Positions 43,762 to 51,915 of a DNA stretch of 64,000 nucleotides are shown here, one piece after another; the first letter of the stretch is position 1; every line of letters starts with the position of its first letter. Source of the DNA: Limnohabitans sp. T6-20 (GTDB lineage: Bacteria > Pseudomonadota > Gammaproteobacteria > Burkholderiales > Burkholderiaceae_C); NCBI RefSeq assembly GCF_003063505.1, contig NZ_NERW01000003.1:186001-250000 (forward strand), in the 5' to 3' direction. Both the position numbers and the translations under genes were made by a program. Below the pieces are notes generated by a model. That model was not told the DNA's origin. It saw only the letters and a list, made by a program, of their open reading frames with translations, and searched no databases.

Positions 43762-44658
43762 ATGACCACCGAATCTCGCCACATCCAAGGCAGTATCCCT
43801 GCCCTGATCACCCCCATGCTCGAAGACGGCAAAGTGGACTACCCCACCTTGCGAAAACTGATCGATTGGCATGTGGCAGAGGGCACCGACTGCATCGGCG
43901 TGGTCGGCACCACGGGAGAATCCCCCACCGTCACGGTCGATGAACATTGCGAAATCATCCGCGTCTCGGTCGAGCAAGCGGCTGGCCGCGTGCCGATCAT
44001 GGCCGGGTGCGGTGCCAACTCCACAGCCGAAGCCATCGAACTGGCCAAATTCGCCAAAAAAGTAGGCGCCGACTGCCAGCTGCAGGTCGTGCCTTACTAC
44101 AACAAGCCAACCCAGGAAGGCCAGTACCGGCACTTCCGGGCGATTGCCGAAGCCACGCCCGACCTGCCCGTGATTTTGTACAACGTGCCCGGTCGCTCGG
44201 TCGCCGATATGCAGCACGACACCGTGCTGCGACTGGCGCAGGTGCCCGGCATCGTCGGCATCAAGGAAGCCACCGGCAACATCGAACGCGCCCAGTGGCT
44301 GATCCGCGATGTGCCCAAAGAGTTTGCCGTGTACTCCGGCGACGACCCGACCGCCGTGGCCCTGATGCTGTGCGGTGGCGCAGGCAACATCAGCGTGACG
44401 GCCAACGTGGCACCGCGCCTGATGCACGAGCTGTGCATGGCAGCCATCCGCGGCGACATCCAGGAAGCCATGCGCATCCAGTTCCAGCTGATGCCGGTGC
44501 ACAAAAACCTGTTTGTCGAAGCCAACCCGATTCCTGTGAAATGGGCCATGAACCGCATGGGCCTGAGCGGCCCCACACTGCGTTTACCCATGACCGAGCT
44601 GTCAGAGTCTCAGCAGCACTTGGTTGAGGCTGCACTCAAGGCCAGCGGCCTGATTTGA
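43762..44658 (+). CDS. dapA: 4-hydroxy-tetrahydrodipicolinate synthase
   Basis: A 298-residue DapA, condensing pyruvate with aspartate semialdehyde in lysine and diaminopimelate synthesis. The substrate loop is [12 protein letters not shown], the proton-relay tyrosine is in [10 protein letters not shown], and the Schiff-base lysine is in [30 protein letters not shown] and the C-terminal [13 protein letters not shown] are also conserved. ATG 43762 is preferred over an upstream TTG. bamC follows after 20 bases, the common dapA-bamC arrangement. Confidence 0.97.
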   Translation: MTTESRHIQGSIPALITPMLEDGKVDYPTLRKLIDWHVAEGTDCIGVVGTTGESPTVTVDEHCEIIRVSVEQAAGRVPIMAGCGANSTAEAIELAKFAKKVGADCQLQVVPYYNKPTQEGQYRHFRAIAEATPDLPVILYNVPGRSVADMQHDTVLRLAQVPGIVGIKEATGNIERAQWLIRDVPKEFAVYSGDDPTAVALMLCGGAGNISVTANVAPRLMHELCMAAIRGDIQEAMRIQFQLMPVHKNLFVEANPIPVKWAMNRMGLSGPTLRLPMTELSESQQHLVEAALKASGLI

Positions 44659-44678
44659 TTTCCATCTAAGGATTGCTT

Positions 44679-45791
44679 GTGAAATTGTCCCATCGCTCTA
44701 TGTCTTACCTCTCGGTTCAACGCTCCGCTGTTGTCGCCGCCTTGGCCCTTGTGGTCAGTGGCTGCTCCATTCTTGAAGAAGACAAGATTGACTACAAAAG
44801 CGCAGCCAAAGCCCCAACACTGGAGATTCCCCCAGACCTGAGCCAATTGCGCCGCGACTCACGCTATGCCATTGAAAGCAACTCAGCCACAGCCTCTGGC
44901 TTCAACAGCGCCAGCGCACGCGTTGCAGATGCAGGCACCGCAGCCAACAACTTGGGCGACGTGCGCATGGAGCGCCAAGGCAACCAGCGCTGGTTGGTGG
45001 TGGCACGCCCAGCCGACAAAGTGTGGGAACCCCTGAAAGAATTCTGGACCAGCAATGGTTTTGTCCTGATCACCGACTCGCCCGACGTGGGCATCATGGA
45101 AACCGACTGGGCTGAAAACCGCGCCAAGATTCCGCAAGACATCATCCGCAAAACATTGGGCAAAGTGCTCGATTCGCTTTATTCGTCAGGTGAGCGTGAC
45201 AAATTCCGCACCCGCGTGGAGCGCAATGCGCAAGGCGGCGTGGAGATCTACATCACCCACCGCGGCATGGTCGAAAACTACACCAGCGCTCAAAAAGAGC
45301 AAACCATCTGGCAACCCCGCGCCAGCGACGCTGAGCTCGAAATCGAATTCTTGCGCCGCCTGATGGTGAAGCTGGGCGCCACGCCGGAAGCCGCCAAAAC
45401 AGCCAGCGCCGACGCGACACCTGCGGCCTTGACTGCCGTGACAGCTGTAGACGGCCAACCAACCATTGTGCTCAACGACACCCTGGACCGCGCATGGCGC
45501 CGCACAGGCGTGGCCTTGGACCGCACGGGCTTCACTGTTGAAGACCGCGACCGCACCAAAGGCATTTATTTCGTTCGCTATGTGACACCCGGCTCCAACG
45601 ACAAAGAGCCAGGCTTCTTTGCCCGCATGTTTGGCAGCAAAACAGAAGTGGCACCTTTGTCACGCTACCGCATTGCGCTGACCGACAAAGGCAACGCCAG
45701 CATGGTCCGCGTGCTGGATGCCAATGGCCAACCCGAAACCTCAGGCAATGCCGAGCGCATTTTGAAGCTGTTGGCCAACGAATTGCGTTGA
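44679..45791 (+). CDS. bamC: Outer membrane assembly lipoprotein BamC
   Basis: A 370-residue BamC, a lipoprotein of the BAM complex that inserts beta-barrel proteins into the outer membrane. The lipoprotein signal ends in VVSGCS (Cys at residue 30). The conserved unstructured linker follows (YKSAAKAPTLEIPPDLSQL), then two helix-grip domains (RWLVVARPADKVWEPLKEFW near 105; DRAWRRTGVALDRTGFTVED near 270). The start is GTG 44679, placed by AAGGA six bases upstream; ATG 44700 would shorten the signal peptide. It is co-transcribed with dapA and ends at a strong terminator. Confidence 0.93.
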   Translation: MKLSHRSMSYLSVQRSAVVAALALVVSGCSILEEDKIDYKSAAKAPTLEIPPDLSQLRRDSRYAIESNSATASGFNSASARVADAGTAANNLGDVRMERQGNQRWLVVARPADKVWEPLKEFWTSNGFVLITDSPDVGIMETDWAENRAKIPQDIIRKTLGKVLDSLYSSGERDKFRTRVERNAQGGVEIYITHRGMVENYTSAQKEQTIWQPRASDAELEIEFLRRLMVKLGATPEAAKTASADATPAALTAVTAVDGQPTIVLNDTLDRAWRRTGVALDRTGFTVEDRDRTKGIYFVRYVTPGSNDKEPGFFARMFGSKTEVAPLSRYRIALTDKGNASMVRVLDANGQPETSGNAERILKLLANELR

Positions 45792-45837
45792 ACCTGGGCT
45801 GGCCTGCCAAGGCCAGCAGGGGCCAAACGCAACCCAT

Positions 45838-45866
45838 AAAAAAACCCCGCCATGCGGGGTTTTTTT
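45838..45866. terminator. Bidirectional terminator between bamC and small lipoprotein gene
   Basis: Stem ACCCCGC/GCGGGGT with loop CAT, flanked by seven A on the left and seven T on the right. It therefore has a T-tract on both strands and can stop both bamC and the convergent lipoprotein transcript. Confidence 0.92.
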
Positions 45867-45903
45867 ATGCGTCCCCGGCAAACACCGGGAATGCGCTGGC
45901 CAA

Positions 45904-46077
45904 TTACTTGGCTGCAGAAGCGTCAGCAGCAGGAGCGGCTGGAGCAGCAGAAGCGTCAGCAGCAGGAGCGGCAGCAGCAGGAGCTGGAGCAGCAGGAGCA
46001 GCGGCTTCTTCTTTTTTGCCGCAAGCGGACAAAGCAGCAGCAGCGATGATGGCGGCCAAAACGAGGGACTTGTTCAT
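45904..46077 (-). CDS. Tiny Ala/Pro-rich lipoprotein
   Basis: A 57-residue lipoprotein. The signal is MNKSLVLAAIIAAAALSACG with lipobox LSAC, so the mature chain is about 38 residues. It is almost entirely Ala, Pro and a few acidic residues (KKEEAAAPAAPAPAAA, APAADASAAPAAPAADAS) with an internal repeat of PAADASAA. AAGGAAAATCATC precedes ATG 46077. A consensus-like promoter and a leader of about 105 bases with two inverted repeats lie upstream, and a strong terminator lies downstream, so it is a single-gene transcript. Similar tiny lipoproteins are common in this order; the function is unknown. Confidence 0.8.
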   Translation of the reverse strand: MNKSLVLAAIIAAAALSACGKKEEAAAPAAPAPAAAAPAADASAAPAAPAADASAAK

Positions 46078-46104
46078 GATGATTTTCCTTATAGGGGTTG
46101 AAAA

Positions 46105-46144
46105 ACAATTTCCGGAAATTGTCGAAACAACCATGACGGTTGTT
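46105..46144 (-). promoter_or_regulatory. Two inverted repeats in the leader of the tiny lipoprotein gene
   Basis: ACAATTTCC/GGAAATTGT (46105-46122) is a perfect 18-bp palindrome, followed on the minus strand by TTTTT. AACAACC-ATGAC-GGTTGTT (46126-46144) is a perfect seven-pair inverted repeat. Both lie between the predicted transcription start near 46183 and the ATG at 46077. They could be RNA hairpins (the first attenuator-like) or protein-binding sites. Confidence 0.5.
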
Positions 46145-46189
46145 CTGACCGAGACAAAAGCACTCGAGCTCTTCTGCACTCAGCGCACG

Positions 46190-46219
46190 ATTATAGCGTT
46201 TTCCCTAGTGAGTCCCCAA
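46190..46219 (-). promoter_or_regulatory. Sigma-70-type promoter of the tiny lipoprotein gene
   Basis: On the minus strand a perfect -10 TATAAT (46190-46195) is preceded after 18 bases by TTGGGG (46214-46219), three of six matches to the -35 consensus. The predicted start is near 46183, giving a leader of about 105 bases. Confidence 0.6.
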
Positions 46220-46259
46220 ACGAGCGCACGAACCTGACGCGAAACCTTCTAACCACTGC

Positions 46260-47396
46260 TCAGGCAGGGAAATTCTCAAGCGGTTTTAGCCATGAAGCAG
46301 ACATCCAATCGAGCAAAGCTTCACAAGCTGCATCGCTCAACATGGCGCATGAACCCGCAGAAAGAAAGCGGTTATCGGCCAATTGACGCAAGATGCGCGC
46401 ATCTTTACCACCAACGCGGAAGCTTTCGCTGTTGATGAACACATGCCGATCGTCGTACATCATTTTGGTGCGTCGATCCAACTGAACACCCGCCGACAAA
46501 TCAGGCTCGTTCTCTGATGTTTCAAACCAGACATTCGATTTGGGCTCGGTCAGGTATTCACCCAGCAAGCTGTCCAGCAAATGCGGATCCTTGAGTGCTT
46601 TATCGACCACTTGGCGTGCAAAGCCAGACAAAGCCTGCGGAATGGCAGCAGGAGACGACACCGCTGTTTGTTTGGGATCACGGTACAGCGCATCACCCAA
46701 CCCCTCAAAAGACTCATCGGCCAGGCCCAGCAAAAGCTCCCGCGCCAACTCGCCCTCTTGGGGTGCACGAAAGCCGATGGACCACGTCATGCATTCGCCA
46801 ACGGCGACGCCATCGTGTGCGTATTTGGGTGGCAAATAAAGCATGTCACCCGGATTGAGCACAAACTCTTCTTCGGCCTCGAAGTTCTGCAAGATTTTGA
46901 GCGGCACGCCCGATTGCAGCGTCAGGTCCTTGTTGCGGCCAATGCGCCAACGGCGTTGGCCATGGGCCTGGAGCAAAAACACGTCATAACTGTCAAAGTG
47001 CGGCCCCACACCACCGCCATCGGTGGCGTAGCTGATCATCAAATCATCCAGCCGCGCATCGGGCACAAAGCGAAACTGCTGCATCAGCGCATGCACGCCG
47101 TCATGGTGCAAGTCCACGCCTTGCACCAAAAAGGTCCATTTTTTCTGGCTGAACGGGGGCAAGCTGCGCTTTGCCAATGGGCCATGCTTCATCTTCCAGC
47201 CCTTGTCCGAATCCACAATCAGCCGCGACTCCACGCCTTCTTGCCCTGCCAGTGCCACCAATTCCGTGCGTCCGACACAGGGCACAAAACCGGGGATGGC
47301 ATTGTGCACCAGCAAAGGTTTTTTTTGCCAATGGCGCTTCATGAATTGGCTGGCCGTCAAGCCGCCTAGCAGGGCCAAGGGTTGTTCTGTGTTCAT
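46260..47396 (-). CDS. roxA: JmjC/cupin ribosomal oxygenase, RoxA (YcfD)-like
   Basis: A 378-residue Fe(II)/2-oxoglutarate oxygenase like E. coli YcfD/RoxA, which hydroxylates an arginine of ribosomal protein L16. The N-terminus has FMKRHWQKKPLLVHNAIPGF. The metal site is in GGGVGPHFDSYDVFLLQAHG (H-x-D) with the distal His in PPKYAHDGVAVGE. RRWRIGRN and MTWSIGFRAPQEGELAREL are also shared. A C-terminal winged-helix-like part is present. ATG 47396 is chosen; ATG 47411, five codons upstream, is possible. It is divergent from slyD with 66 bases between. Confidence 0.88.
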   Translation of the reverse strand: MNTEQPLALLGGLTASQFMKRHWQKKPLLVHNAIPGFVPCVGRTELVALAGQEGVESRLIVDSDKGWKMKHGPLAKRSLPPFSQKKWTFLVQGVDLHHDGVHALMQQFRFVPDARLDDLMISYATDGGGVGPHFDSYDVFLLQAHGQRRWRIGRNKDLTLQSGVPLKILQNFEAEEEFVLNPGDMLYLPPKYAHDGVAVGECMTWSIGFRAPQEGELARELLLGLADESFEGLGDALYRDPKQTAVSSPAAIPQALSGFARQVVDKALKDPHLLDSLLGEYLTEPKSNVWFETSENEPDLSAGVQLDRRTKMMYDDRHVFINSESFRVGGKDARILRQLADNRFLSAGSCAMLSDAACEALLDWMSASWLKPLENFPA

Positions 47397-47462
47397 CTCG
47401 GGTTCTCGCATCTCAAAGCCAAGGCGGCCAAAAAGTGGCCGCCAAACTGCGACAATTGTCCT

Positions 47463-47996
47463 ATGGAAATCAAGACACCTTCTGTGGTCGCACTGACCTG
47501 GACACTCAAAGACACCCTGGGCGAAGTTCTGGACACCCTGGACGAGCCTGTGGAATTTTTCATTGGCGGCCAAGACCTGCTGCCCAAGATCGAGGAAGCC
47601 CTGCAAGGCCACGAACGTGGTGCCAAGGTCGACCTGCACCTGGAGCCTGAGGACGCCTTTGGCGACTTTGACGAAAACCTGCTGTTTTTAGAACCGCTGG
47701 CCCTGTTCCCTGAAGGGCTCGAGCCCGGCCTCACGATCGAAGGCACCGCTCTGCCCGAGGGTTGCAACCCCGACGCACCACGCAATGCCCTCTACACCGT
47801 GACCGAAATCTACCCCGAGCACGTGGTGCTGGACGCCAACCACCCGCTGTCGGGCATTGCTTTGCGTTTGCACCTGAAGGTCGAATCGGTGCGCGAGCCG
47901 ACCGAGGCCGAAGTCGGCAGCGGCAGCTGCGGCACAGGCTTCTTCAAGATCGAAGTGGGCGATGAAGGCATACCCTCTGGCCCCACCTTGCACTGA
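47463..47996 (+). CDS. slyD: FKBP-type peptidyl-prolyl isomerase, SlyD-like
   Basis: A 177-residue SlyD-type prolyl isomerase and chaperone. The FKBP part has VALTWTLKDTLGEVLDTLD, FFIGGQDLLPKIEEALQGHE and the C-terminal strand HVVLDANHPLSGIALRLHL; the insert-in-flap chaperone region lies about residues 60-125. Unlike E. coli SlyD there is no long histidine/cysteine-rich metal tail; the tail here is short (GSGSCGTGFFKIEVGDEG). ATG 47463 begins MEIKTPSV. The dut gene follows after 34 bases on the same strand. Confidence 0.88.
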   Translation: MEIKTPSVVALTWTLKDTLGEVLDTLDEPVEFFIGGQDLLPKIEEALQGHERGAKVDLHLEPEDAFGDFDENLLFLEPLALFPEGLEPGLTIEGTALPEGCNPDAPRNALYTVTEIYPEHVVLDANHPLSGIALRLHLKVESVREPTEAEVGSGSCGTGFFKIEVGDEGIPSGPTLH

Positions 47997-48030
47997 CCTG
48001 TCAGCCCCAAGCCCTGAGACTGCTCAAACC

Positions 48031-48501
48031 ATGACCCAAGCCATCGAAATCAAAGTTCTGGACAAACGCCTGCACGAGTGGGGTCTGCCCAAATACCAAA
48101 CCCCACTGGCCGCAGCCATTGACCTGTTTGCCTGCATCGAGCAGCCCCTGCAGCTCAAGCCCCAGGAAGCGGCCGTGCTGATCCCGTCGGGCATCGCGCT
48201 GCACATGGACTCGCGGGACTTTTGCGCCGTGATCCTGCCTCGCTCGGGGCTGGGCCACAAAAAAGGCTTGGTGTTGGGCAACAGCGTCGGCCTGATCGAT
48301 GCCGACTACACCGCCCAATGCTTCATCAGCGTCTGGAACCGCAACCCCGCCAGCAGCAACGAAATCATCACCATCCAACCCGGCGAACGCATTGCCCAAA
48401 TGATGTTCTTGCCCGTGGTGCGGCCCGAGTTCAAAGTTGTCGAAGCGTTCAGCACCACCAGCGAACGCGGTGGCGGCGGATTTGGCTCAACGGGCGTTTA
48501 A
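48031..48501 (+). CDS. dut: Deoxyuridine triphosphatase
   Basis: A 156-residue trimeric dUTPase that hydrolyses dUTP to dUMP, the ThyA substrate, and keeps uracil out of DNA. Motif 1 is LAAAIDLFACI (usually A-A-G-x-D-L), motif 2 is ILPRSGLGHKKGL, motif 3 is GLIDADYTAQCFISVWNRN, motif 4 is IQPGERIAQMMFLPV and motif 5 is ERGGGGFGSTGV. Motifs 1 and 3 differ slightly from the usual consensus, but the catalytic Asp and base-binding Tyr are present. ATG 48031 begins MTQAIEIKVLD. Confidence 0.94.
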   Translation: MTQAIEIKVLDKRLHEWGLPKYQTPLAAAIDLFACIEQPLQLKPQEAAVLIPSGIALHMDSRDFCAVILPRSGLGHKKGLVLGNSVGLIDADYTAQCFISVWNRNPASSNEIITIQPGERIAQMMFLPVVRPEFKVVEAFSTTSERGGGGFGSTGV

Positions 48502-48517
48502 ATGACGTCTAAAGCAA

Positions 48518-48533
48518 GGGGCATCTGAGCCCC
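48518..48533. terminator. Possible terminator hairpin between dut and the secretion operon
   Basis: GGGGC-ATCTGA-GCCCC lies between the convergent dut and HlyD-family genes. It has no T-tract on either strand, so it is a weak candidate. Confidence 0.3.
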
Positions 48534-48580
48534 CACCTACAGGCTCTGGGCATTTCAACATGCCAGCGCCCCCTCGGACA

Positions 48581-49762
48581 TCAAATCGGGCGCAAAGCCT
48601 GTGACATCACCTTGCTGACCGGGTTAATCAGATAAGACAGCACCGAACGCTTCGCGACCACCAAGTCCACTTGCGCTGTCATGCCGGGGCGCACTTCCAT
48701 GCGCTGGGCTTTTTCGCCATCAAAATCTTTGCTCCCAATCTTCACATGCACGCGGTAATACGGCTGTGGGCCACGCTGGGTTTCCTCGTTCAGCGTGTCA
48801 GGGCTGACATAAATCACCTCTCCCCGAAAGCCGCCGTACACGGTTGAATCAAACGCATCCAGCTTCACGTTCGCCGTTTGCCCCACTGTGACAAACGCAA
48901 TGTCGGCCGGATACACCTTGGCCTCCAAAATCAAGCCGCTTTGTGTCGGCAGCAGCTCCATCACGATGTCACCTGCGCGCACCACACCGCCCAACGTGGT
49001 CACCCGAATGCTTTTGACCAAGCCACGGCTGGGTGCGGTCATATCGGTTTGCTCCAGCAACTGAGTGCGGTCGTTCAGTGCCTCGCTCTGCGCATTCAGG
49101 TCCTCTTGCGCTTTGGTCATTTCGGCCTGAGCATCCTGGAAAAACTTGTTGTGACGTGTCGTGATCTGGGCCTCCACATCGGCAATCTGGCGGCGTGACC
49201 GCAAGATATCGGCCTGACTCACGTCACCCGTTGCCTCCAGTTTGCGGATCATCTCGCCCTCTTCCACCAAAACAGCCCGGACCTTGCGCAGCGCCTGAAT
49301 GTCCTCAATGAACGCTGTATTGCGGCGGTTGTACAGGTTGATCTGGTTTTCGATCAAGGCCGGATAAGCCTTCATCTCTGCATCAAAGCTCAATTTTTGG
49401 CCATACACCTCAGCGCGCAAACGGGCCAGCGTGATGCGCAGTGCCATCACTTTGCCCTGCGTGTCGTCCAGCGCAGCCCGTACCCGGGTTTTTTCAAAAC
49501 TGGCCAGCAACTGCCCTGCTTGAACCTCGTCGCCTTCTTGAACCAGCAATTCACGCAGCACGCCACCATCCACCGCCTGAATCACCTGGGTGCGGTCACT
49601 CGCGATCACCTGACCTTGGGCACGCTTGACCTGATCGATCTCGGTCATGCCCGCCCACACCGTCATGATCACCAGCCCCACCATGGCCACCCACAAAGTC
49701 AGCCGAACCGAAGAGTTCGAGGGCATGTCCGCGTCTGATTGACTCATCATTTTTTTGTTCAT
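48581..49762 (-). CDS. Type I secretion periplasmic adaptor (HlyD family)
   Basis: A 393-residue membrane-fusion protein that joins the ABC exporter to the outer-membrane channel. There is one N-terminal membrane helix (LTLWVAMVGLVIMTVWAGM), then the split lipoyl domain (VIQAVDGGVLRELLVQEGDE and MTAPSRGLVKSIRVTTLGG) around a long alpha-hairpin coiled coil (about residues 105-240). The C-terminal beta-barrel is GGFRGEVIYVSPDTLNEETQ and RMEVRPGMTAQVDLVVAKRS, the HlyD signature region. Its ATG overlaps the ABC stop (ATGA). It resembles LapC/HlyD partners of giant adhesin exporters. Confidence 0.93.
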   Translation of the reverse strand: MNKKMMSQSDADMPSNSSVRLTLWVAMVGLVIMTVWAGMTEIDQVKRAQGQVIASDRTQVIQAVDGGVLRELLVQEGDEVQAGQLLASFEKTRVRAALDDTQGKVMALRITLARLRAEVYGQKLSFDAEMKAYPALIENQINLYNRRNTAFIEDIQALRKVRAVLVEEGEMIRKLEATGDVSQADILRSRRQIADVEAQITTRHNKFFQDAQAEMTKAQEDLNAQSEALNDRTQLLEQTDMTAPSRGLVKSIRVTTLGGVVRAGDIVMELLPTQSGLILEAKVYPADIAFVTVGQTANVKLDAFDSTVYGGFRGEVIYVSPDTLNEETQRGPQPYYRVHVKIGSKDFDGEKAQRMEVRPGMTAQVDLVVAKRSVLSYLINPVSKVMSQALRPI

Positions 49763-51915
49763 ACTTCCACCACTGCATTGGCCACAGCCATTTGAGCCGG
49801 CCGTTTCGACGCAGAATCCGCCTGCGCCTGAGAGTTCTGGCTCAATTGCGCCAACACCGCGTCACGCGGACCATCCATCACGATCTGACCACGCGACACC
49901 ACCAAGACACGGTTCACCACAGACAACACACTGGGCTTGTGCGTCACCAACAGCAAAGTGCTGGAAGCCAACTGCGGGCTGACCAACGCATTCAGGCAGC
50001 GCATCTCAGTGCCGCCGTCCATGGACGCCGTGGGCTCATCGAGCAACATCACCTTGGGCTGCGCCAGCACCATGCGGGTAAACACCAGCAACTGTTTTTG
50101 GCCGCCAGACAAACCCCTGCCCCCCTCAGAAATGGGCAAATCAAGCCCCATGGGGTGCGATGCCACCTGGTCCAGCAAACCCGTCTGCATCATGGCCGCC
50201 TTGATCGCGTCATCGCCCGGATTGGGCAGGCCGATCAGCAAGTTCTGGCGCAATGTCCCCTCAAATAACCGGTGGTCTTGCTGCACATAGCAAACATGTC
50301 GGCTCATGGTCTCGCGCGCCACATGGGACACATCCAAACCGTCAATCAGCACACGCCCCTCGGTGGGTCGGTACAAACCAGCCACCATGCGCAGCAAAGT
50401 GGACTTGCCTGAACCCACGGTCCCCAAAATACCAATTCGCTCGCCCGGCGACACCACCAAACGCTTGATGGCCACCGCAGGCGGTGCCTTACCATAAGCA
50501 AACGACACATCCTCCAACAAGTAATTGCCGCGCAACACCGAAGGCGTCAAGGGCTGCACACCGGGCGTCGTATCGGTCTCCAGCTTGTACAAACCCTCCA
50601 CCCCATTCATGGCCACACGCGCATGGGCATGCTGAACCATCAAACTCGGCAGCATCATCACAGCCGACAAAATCCGCCCACCCAAAATCGAGCAAGCAAT
50701 CAAACCACCCTGCGTGATCACGCCCTCGATGACCAGCACCGCACCCAGCGAAATCAGCAACACAAAACTGAACTGCTGCATGCTGGCCATGAAGTACTGC
50801 AAACTGTCACTGGTGTGGCGCATCTTCAAGTCATTGAAGATCGTCTTGTTGCACAAATCAATCCACTTGGACAAGAACATCCAGCCACCGTGCGTGGACT
50901 TGATCGTCTCGGCACCTTCGACCGTCTCGACCAACATGCCGGTTTTCATGTTGACTTCTCGCTGCCCCTCTGCGGCCATGCGCTGCACCTTTCGGCGGAA
51001 GGCCAGACCCACCACCAAAGCCGCCACACCCAACACGAGAGGCACCACCGCCATCAAAGGCGACGCGATCCAAGAAATCACCAACAGAAAAATCACGGCA
51101 GCAGGCACGTCCACCAAGGCAAACAACGTCGAAGCGGTATAAAAACTGCGCACCTGTTCATAGCCACGCAGCTGCGAAGCCAGCGAGCCCACCGAAGCCG
51201 GCATCTGATCCAGCCTGACCGACAGCAAACGCTCAAAAATCTCGCGCCCCAAGCGAATGTCCAAGCCGACCACCGCACGGTCCATCACCTTGGAGCGGGC
51301 CCACTTCATGAGCCACTCGAACAAGATCAACATCAAGACACCGCCCAACAAAGCCACCAAGGTCTCGGTGCTGCGTGTCGGTATCACCTTGTCGTAAACC
51401 TGCATTGAAAAGAACGACACCACGACAGCCAGCAAGTTGACCATCACCGAAGCCAAAATGGACTCCGAAATCGGCCCCCTGAATGACTTGAGGCCCTTTT
51501 TCAGTTCCCCTTCAAAATTGGTGACAGCCCCTACAGCTCCAGCATCAGGCGGCAACAAACGCAACACACACGCCAGATCCGCAGCCCCCACATGCATCGC
51601 CTGCTGTCCCGGCAACTCCAGCAACCACTCATCGCCGTGCAAACCCTGGGTCAACATGCCCCAGCCGTGCGAACGGCTGAGCACCAGCAAAGGCAAGCGC
51701 TCACGCAATGGTTTGGGCAAACTGCGTGCCCCCACCCACCCGGCCTGCAAACACACCTGCTCGGCCAACTCGGGGGTCAGGGCCACTGCCTGGCCGCCCG
51801 TGACCGTCAGCAAGGCACCCTGCAACTTCACCTCATCCAGCGCAAACCGCTGCTCACGCGCCAAAGCCCCCAAGGCCTCGCGCAATTGATTCCAAGCCAA
51901 TTCATCCATGATCAT
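49759..51915 (-). CDS. Type I secretion ABC transporter with C39-like N-terminal domain
   Basis: A 718-residue ABC exporter of the LapB/HlyB type. Residues 1-130 resemble a C39 peptidase-like domain, but I see no catalytic Cys motif, so it is the inactive type used for substrate recognition. The six-helix membrane domain follows (about 155-430). The nucleotide-binding domain has Walker A GTVGSGKST (near 500), signature LSGGQKQ (near 601), Walker B VMLLDEPTAS and the H-loop LLVTHKPS. ATG 51915 forms an ATGA overlap with the TolC stop, which favours it over TTG 51924. The layout TolC-ABC-HlyD downstream of a giant repeat protein makes that protein the likely substrate. Confidence 0.94.
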   Translation of the reverse strand: MIMDELAWNQLREALGALAREQRFALDEVKLQGALLTVTGGQAVALTPELAEQVCLQAGWVGARSLPKPLRERLPLLVLSRSHGWGMLTQGLHGDEWLLELPGQQAMHVGAADLACVLRLLPPDAGAVGAVTNFEGELKKGLKSFRGPISESILASVMVNLLAVVVSFFSMQVYDKVIPTRSTETLVALLGGVLMLILFEWLMKWARSKVMDRAVVGLDIRLGREIFERLLSVRLDQMPASVGSLASQLRGYEQVRSFYTASTLFALVDVPAAVIFLLVISWIASPLMAVVPLVLGVAALVVGLAFRRKVQRMAAEGQREVNMKTGMLVETVEGAETIKSTHGGWMFLSKWIDLCNKTIFNDLKMRHTSDSLQYFMASMQQFSFVLLISLGAVLVIEGVITQGGLIACSILGGRILSAVMMLPSLMVQHAHARVAMNGVEGLYKLETDTTPGVQPLTPSVLRGNYLLEDVSFAYGKAPPAVAIKRLVVSPGERIGILGTVGSGKSTLLRMVAGLYRPTEGRVLIDGLDVSHVARETMSRHVCYVQQDHRLFEGTLRQNLLIGLPNPGDDAIKAAMMQTGLLDQVASHPMGLDLPISEGGRGLSGGQKQLLVFTRMVLAQPKVMLLDEPTASMDGGTEMRCLNALVSPQLASSTLLLVTHKPSVLSVVNRVLVVSRGQIVMDGPRDAVLAQLSQNSQAQADSASKRPAQMAVANAVVEV

